Assembly: GCA_902493665.1 (NCBI GenBank)
Contig: CABUQL010000028.1
Location: 1 to 9,441, forward strand
Source: an uncultured Eubacteriales bacterium
GTDB lineage: Bacteria; Bacillota; Clostridia; UMGS1810
Direction of reading: 5' to 3'
DNA length: 9,441 nt
A program made the translations under genes and the position numbers. The notes beneath the pieces were generated by a model. That model was not told the DNA's origin. It made no database searches and saw nothing but the letters and a program-made list of their open reading frames with translations. This document shows positions 7,061 to 9,441 of this stretch, piece after piece (within the stretch, counting starts at the first letter, position 1; the number at the start of each line of letters is the position of its first letter).

Positions 7061-8071
7061 TTATGCTAATATATTATTGACAGTCTGTGCTCTTTTTATA
7101 TCACGTTCTTCGGGTGATAAATCCTTTCCGGCTTCTTTTACAATGTGTGCCGGGCGTGCTTCTATTAAAAGAGCGTTTACTGTTTTTGCGTCAAGACCTG
7201 CAATTAAATCCTGAGAAATTCCGAGTCTTACATATGAAAGAGCATCGGAAAGCTCTTTTGAGCTGATTGTTTTTGCATATTTCATAATTGCGTAAGAACG
7301 CATTATTTTATCTTCAACAAGTATTCTGTTTTCTTTAAATAACTTGTTTCTAAGCTCTCTTTCCTGAGCGATTATTTTGTCTATAACGTCTGTCATTTTT
7401 TTAATAATTTCTCTTTCGTCAAGTCCTAATGTAACCTGATTTGATATCTGGAAAATGTGTCCCGATGATTTTGAACCTTCGCCGTAAATGCCTCTTACCG
7501 CAACTCCGAGCTTTGATACTACAGAAAACATTTTGTCTGCCATACCGCTTAAGCAAAGAGCCGGTATGTGAACCATATACGACACTCTCATACCTGTTCC
7601 GAGGTTTGTAAGACAGCTTGTAAGATAACCGTAATTAGGGCTGAATGCATATTCCAAGTTGTCCGCAAGACAATCGTCAACTTTGTTTACAAGGTCAAAC
7701 GCTTTGTCTGTTTCATATCCTGCAAAAATGCACTGAAGACGTATATGGTCTTCTTCGTTAACCATAATTGAGATGTTACCGTCCTCGCTTAAAAAAAGCG
7801 CCTGATTTTCTTTGCCGTTCATATTCGGACTTATAAGATGTTCCTCAACAAGACACTGTCTTTCAACGGGAGAGATTTTATCAAGATAAACCGGAGAAAG
7901 GGGATAGTTGAATTTTTTGACGGCTTCCGATACTTCGTTTAAAACTTTTTTTGAATCATCGCTTGTCATTCTTGAAGGAAACACAATATTTTTAAGGTTT
8001 CTTGCAAGTCTTATTCTTGTGCTTAAAACGATATCGTCAAGATAGCCGTTTTGGTTAAACCATTTATTCAT
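7061..8071 (-). CDS. mcsB: Protein-arginine kinase McsB
   Basis: McsB, a cytoplasmic guanidino-kinase relative, phosphorylates arginines on damaged proteins; phospho-arginine is the ClpC degradation tag, and in Bacillaceae McsB also inactivates CtsR. The product is 336 residues, slightly shorter than the roughly 363 of Bacillus. STRIRLARN (17-25), NEEDHIR (105-111) and TSCLTNLGTG (151-160, with the active-site Cys153) are the phosphagen-kinase signatures. RDIKRA at 323-328 matches the RDxxRA allosteric phospho-arginine site, so both kinase and feedback features look intact. The substrate-specificity loop of creatine kinases is absent, as expected for McsB. The frame extends 11 codons upstream, but the ATG at 8071 is preceded by AAGGAGG about 7 bases away and matches the family start (MNKWF). 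Its start overlaps the mcsA end by 8 bases, pointing to translational coupling with its activator. Confidence 0.97.
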   Translation of the reverse strand: MNKWFNQNGYLDDIVLSTRIRLARNLKNIVFPSRMTSDDSKKVLNEVSEAVKKFNYPLSPVYLDKISPVERQCLVEEHLISPNMNGKENQALFLSEDGNISIMVNEEDHIRLQCIFAGYETDKAFDLVNKVDDCLADNLEYAFSPNYGYLTSCLTNLGTGMRVSYMVHIPALCLSGMADKMFSVVSKLGVAVRGIYGEGSKSSGHIFQISNQVTLGLDEREIIKKMTDVIDKIIAQERELRNKLFKENRILVEDKIMRSYAIMKYAKTISSKELSDALSYVRLGISQDLIAGLDAKTVNALLIEARPAHIVKEAGKDLSPEERDIKRAQTVNNILA

Positions 8072-8555
8072 TGTTTTTTCCTCCTTCAAAATCCTTAATT
8101 TCATCTCTTATCTTTGCCGCATCTTCATATCTTTCATCAAGAATTGCCTTTTGAAGATTGTCTTTTAATTCTTTAAGTTTTTTCTTCTTCATAAGCTCTT
8201 CGTTGTTTTCTCCGCAAACCTTTCCTTTGTGTGTTGTTCCCGCCTGAATTTCAGGAATAATGTCGTTTATAACATTTTCGAACTGTTCAAAACAGTCGCT
8301 GCATCCGAGTCTGCCGGTTCTTTTGAAAGTATCGTAATCCGTTCCGCATTTTGCGCAGACATAATTTCTTGCCGGCGATTCGATTCCCAAAAAGTCGTTT
8401 AAAACGCTTCCGAAATCAAACGGGTCGTGGTAACTGTCAAGATAACCGAGCTCTGCGGCGCAATTGCTGCAAAGGTTTAATTCTGTTTTTTTACCGTTTA
8501 CGATTTTTGTATAATGAAAATTAGCAATATTTTTTTTACAGTTTGAACATAACAT
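8064..8555 (-). CDS. mcsA: McsA, zinc-binding activator of McsB
   Basis: McsA binds and activates the arginine kinase McsB and helps couple it to ClpC. The product is 163 residues with four CxxC pairs: Cys3/Cys6 and Cys29/Cys32 for one zinc site, Cys67/Cys70 and Cys85/Cys88 for the second. All eight cysteines are present, so both fingers should be able to bind zinc. A C-terminal UVR-type helical hairpin follows (about 126-156, with LQKAILDERYEDAAKIRDEI), the same kind of motif as in the ClpC middle domain and UvrB. The ATG at 8555 has AAAGGAGG upstream. It lies 21 bases after ctsR and overlaps mcsB by 8 bases, so the three regulators form a tight unit. Loss of zinc under oxidative or metal stress is known to affect McsA in Bacillus; whether it does so here is inference. 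Confidence 0.96.
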   Translation of the reverse strand: MLCSNCKKNIANFHYTKIVNGKKTELNLCSNCAAELGYLDSYHDPFDFGSVLNDFLGIESPARNYVCAKCGTDYDTFKRTGRLGCSDCFEQFENVINDIIPEIQAGTTHKGKVCGENNEELMKKKKLKELKDNLQKAILDERYEDAAKIRDEIKDFEGGKNNE

Positions 8556-8576
8556 AAATAACTCCTCCTTTAAATA

Positions 8577-9026
8577 TTAAACAAGATTTATTAAAATGTT
8601 TTTAAACATTGATGCCCTTAAGGCATTTCTGCCCGCAGCGCTCGGAACGTTTTTTAAAGCTTTGTCGCTTACCGCGCCGGCTATTATTTTTGCCTCGTTA
8701 TCGGTTATAAGCTTTCTTGCAGCCATATTGTCTGCAATGGCGCAAACGCTTGCAGCATCGATTGAGTCGCCGATGGAATTTATGATGTGCATAAACAAAT
8801 CTCCGTGTTTAACCTCGACTCTGGATATTTTAATGTAGCCTCCGCCGCCTCTTCTGCTTTCTACAATATAACCTCTTTCCGTTGTGAATCTTGTAGAAAT
8901 AACGTAGTTGATTTGCGAAGGAACGCACCCGAGCGTATTTGCAAGTTCGTTTCTTTTAAGCTCTACAATTCTTTCATCATCAAGCCTTCCTACTATAAAA
9001 TTTTCTATTAAATCACTGATATTCAT
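8577..9026 (-). CDS. ctsR: CtsR, transcriptional repressor of class III heat-shock genes
   Basis: CtsR is a dimeric winged-helix repressor that binds tandem RGTCAAA heptads in front of clp genes and is released by heat. The product is 149 residues, the normal length. The N-terminus MNISDLIENF, the recognition region CVPSQINYVISTRFT (34-48) and the wing RGGGGYI (59-65) are near-identical to well-studied members. The glycine-rich wing is the known temperature sensor, and Arg59 corresponds to the wing arginine phosphorylated by McsB in Geobacillus. The C-terminal half (about 75-149) is the helical dimerisation domain. The ATG at 9026 fits the family start, but its ribosome binding site is weak: the nearest purine stretch (GGAAGAAGA) lies rather far upstream. 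That would keep repressor levels modest relative to mcsA downstream. It is the promoter-proximal gene of the operon it represses. Confidence 0.97.
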   Translation of the reverse strand: MNISDLIENFIVGRLDDERIVELKRNELANTLGCVPSQINYVISTRFTTERGYIVESRRGGGGYIKISRVEVKHGDLFMHIINSIGDSIDAASVCAIADNMAARKLITDNEAKIIAGAVSDKALKNVPSAAGRNALRASMFKNILINLV

Positions 9027-9067
9027 TTTTTAATCATCTTCTTCCGAGACAAGTTTGCAATGTTGTA

Positions 9068-9090
9068 TTTGACTTTGACTTTCTTTGACC
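9068..9090 (-). promoter_or_regulatory. CtsR operator of the ctsR-mcsA-mcsB-clpC operon
   Basis: Read on the minus strand, GGTCAAA (9084-9090), GAA, AGTCAAA (9074-9080) fit the established CtsR consensus RGTCAAA-NAN-RGTCAAA exactly. A third GTCAAA (9068-9073) follows immediately. The site starts 14 bases after the -10 box, at about +8 to +31, so repression would block initiation or early elongation. It indicates autoregulation of the operon. Confidence 0.92.
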
Positions 9091-9104
9091 TTTAATTTAA
9101 GTAT

Positions 9105-9133
9105 ATTATAATACTTATTTTTTGATTTGTCAA
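9105..9133 (-). promoter_or_regulatory. Perfect-consensus sigma-A promoter of the ctsR operon
   Basis: On the minus strand TTGACA (9128-9133) and TATAAT (9105-9110) are 17 bases apart, both exact matches, with A- and T-tracts immediately upstream. A promoter this strong needs the CtsR operator just downstream to stay quiet without stress. Confidence 0.93.
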
Positions 9134-9273
9134 GAGTTTTTTTTAAAAAAGTTTAAATTTTTTTAAAAGTGCCTTAAACATGCATTGTATAGGGGATTTA
9201 AAAGATAATTATTTGTCGGAATTTCAATATTTCCCAAAAGAATTTAAAGATGTTTTTTAAAAAAATATGTTTT

Positions 9274-9309
9274 GTCAAAGGTCAAACAAAGGTCAAATTT
9301 AAAGTCAAA
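9274..9309 (+). promoter_or_regulatory. Second CtsR-like heptad cluster, plus orientation
   Basis: GTCAAA occurs four times on the plus strand, starting at 9274, 9281, 9292 and 9304, with GGTCAAA at 9280-9286 and 9291-9297 and AGTCAAA at 9303-9309. The central part resembles the ctsR operator apart from one substitution and one inserted base, so the spacer between the two GGTCAAA units is 4 rather than 3 bases. It may be a further CtsR site for the next gene or a degenerate copy; the altered spacing makes binding uncertain. Confidence 0.5.
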
Positions 9310-9375
9310 AAATACATAATTTTTAAAAAACCAACTGTATTATGAGTTAAATTCCAAAATAAAAAAACAAAATGC

Positions 9376-9404
9376 TTGACAATGCCCGATTTATATTGTA
9401 AAAT
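9376..9404 (+). promoter_or_regulatory. Sigma-A promoter of the gene leaving the right edge
   Basis: TTGACA (9376-9381) and TAAAAT (9399-9404) are 17 bases apart on the plus strand. The start would be near 9411, giving a leader of about 26 bases to the GTG at 9437. No heptad overlaps it; the nearest GTCAAA ends 66 bases upstream of the -35. Confidence 0.8.
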
Positions 9405-9436
9405 AATACAGTATGTATGCACGAGGAGGCAAAATC

Positions 9437-9441
9437 GTGGA
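9437..9441 (+). CDS. Start of an unidentified plus-strand gene (only the first codon is present)
   Basis: A GAGGAGG (9423-9429) sits 7 bases before a GTG at 9437, downstream of a good promoter. An in-frame ATG at 9413 would give an almost leaderless start, so the GTG is preferred. Too little is present to name the product. Confidence 0.6.

Larger units (their letters stand above)
9027..9436. other. Intergenic regulatory region between ctsR and the next plus-strand gene
   Basis: This gene-free 410-base stretch contains the ctsR leader and operator, the ctsR promoter, an A/T-tract-rich block (about 9134-9175) that may act as an UP element, an AT-rich stretch with no clear content (9176-9270), a second heptad cluster (9274-9309), and the promoter plus ribosome binding site of the next gene. 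No RNA gene or strong hairpin was seen in it. Confidence 0.7.

Noticed and set aside
8072..8104. Upstream 11-codon extension of mcsB (MKLRILKEEKT).
   Set aside because: It is encoded within the mcsA 3' end and includes the mcsB ribosome binding site; the ATG at 8071 matches the family start.
9134..9175. Runs of A and T that could be read as a terminator.
   Set aside because: There is no GC stem, and no transcription unit is known to end here. The tracts fit an upstream promoter element for ctsR better.
9180..9260. A 26-codon plus-strand frame (MHCIGDLKDNYLSEFQYFPK...) in the ctsR intergenic region.
   Set aside because: There is no ribosome binding site or convincing promoter before it, and frames of this length are expected by chance.

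Overview
The window is AT-rich chromosomal DNA from a low-GC Gram-positive bacterium, most likely a member of the Clostridia. The evidence is a ctsR-mcsA-mcsB-clpC operon, a bacterial NFACT/RqcH protein, the rpsU-yqeY pair, strong AGGAGG-type ribosome binding sites, and near-consensus sigma-A promoters with 17-base spacers. The species cannot be named from the sequence. Nothing suggests a mobile element, CRISPR array, rRNA or tRNA. Most of the window is conserved housekeeping and stress-response DNA.

Layout. Positions 1-1075 (minus strand) hold the first 224 codons of nicotinate phosphoribosyltransferase (pncB), running off the left edge. It is preceded by a 92-residue protein of unknown function, and both lie behind a good promoter at 1047-1075. 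Positions 1110-2429 (minus) hold yqeG (HAD-IIIA phosphatase), yqeY and rpsU (ribosomal protein S21). rpsU-yqeY are driven by a perfect TTGACA/TATAAT promoter, and a hairpin separates yqeY from yqeG. Positions 2659-4410 (plus) hold rqcH, the ribosome quality-control factor, transcribed divergently from rpsU. One strong bidirectional hairpin at 4416-4455 ends both rqcH and the convergent heat-shock operon. Positions 4485-9133 (minus) hold that operon: ctsR, mcsA, mcsB, clpC, with a consensus promoter and a CtsR operator just upstream. Positions 9134-9441 hold a gene-free AT-rich stretch with a second, oppositely oriented cluster of CtsR-like heptads. It ends in a promoter, a ribosome binding site and the first codon of a plus-strand gene leaving the window.

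How the genes work together. CtsR represses its own operon. McsA and McsB form the protein-arginine kinase that marks damaged proteins (and, in Bacillaceae, CtsR) with phospho-arginine. ClpC, with ClpP encoded elsewhere, unfolds marked proteins for degradation. RqcH acts on stalled nascent chains at the 50S subunit, adding C-terminal alanine tails in the Bacillus system. The window therefore places two protein quality-control routes back to back with a small-subunit ribosomal protein gene.

The least expected signals are the second CtsR-like array (9274-9309), the unknown small protein ahead of pncB, and a Glu-Arg in place of the textbook Asp-Arg in RqcH. I found no convincing wholly new system.
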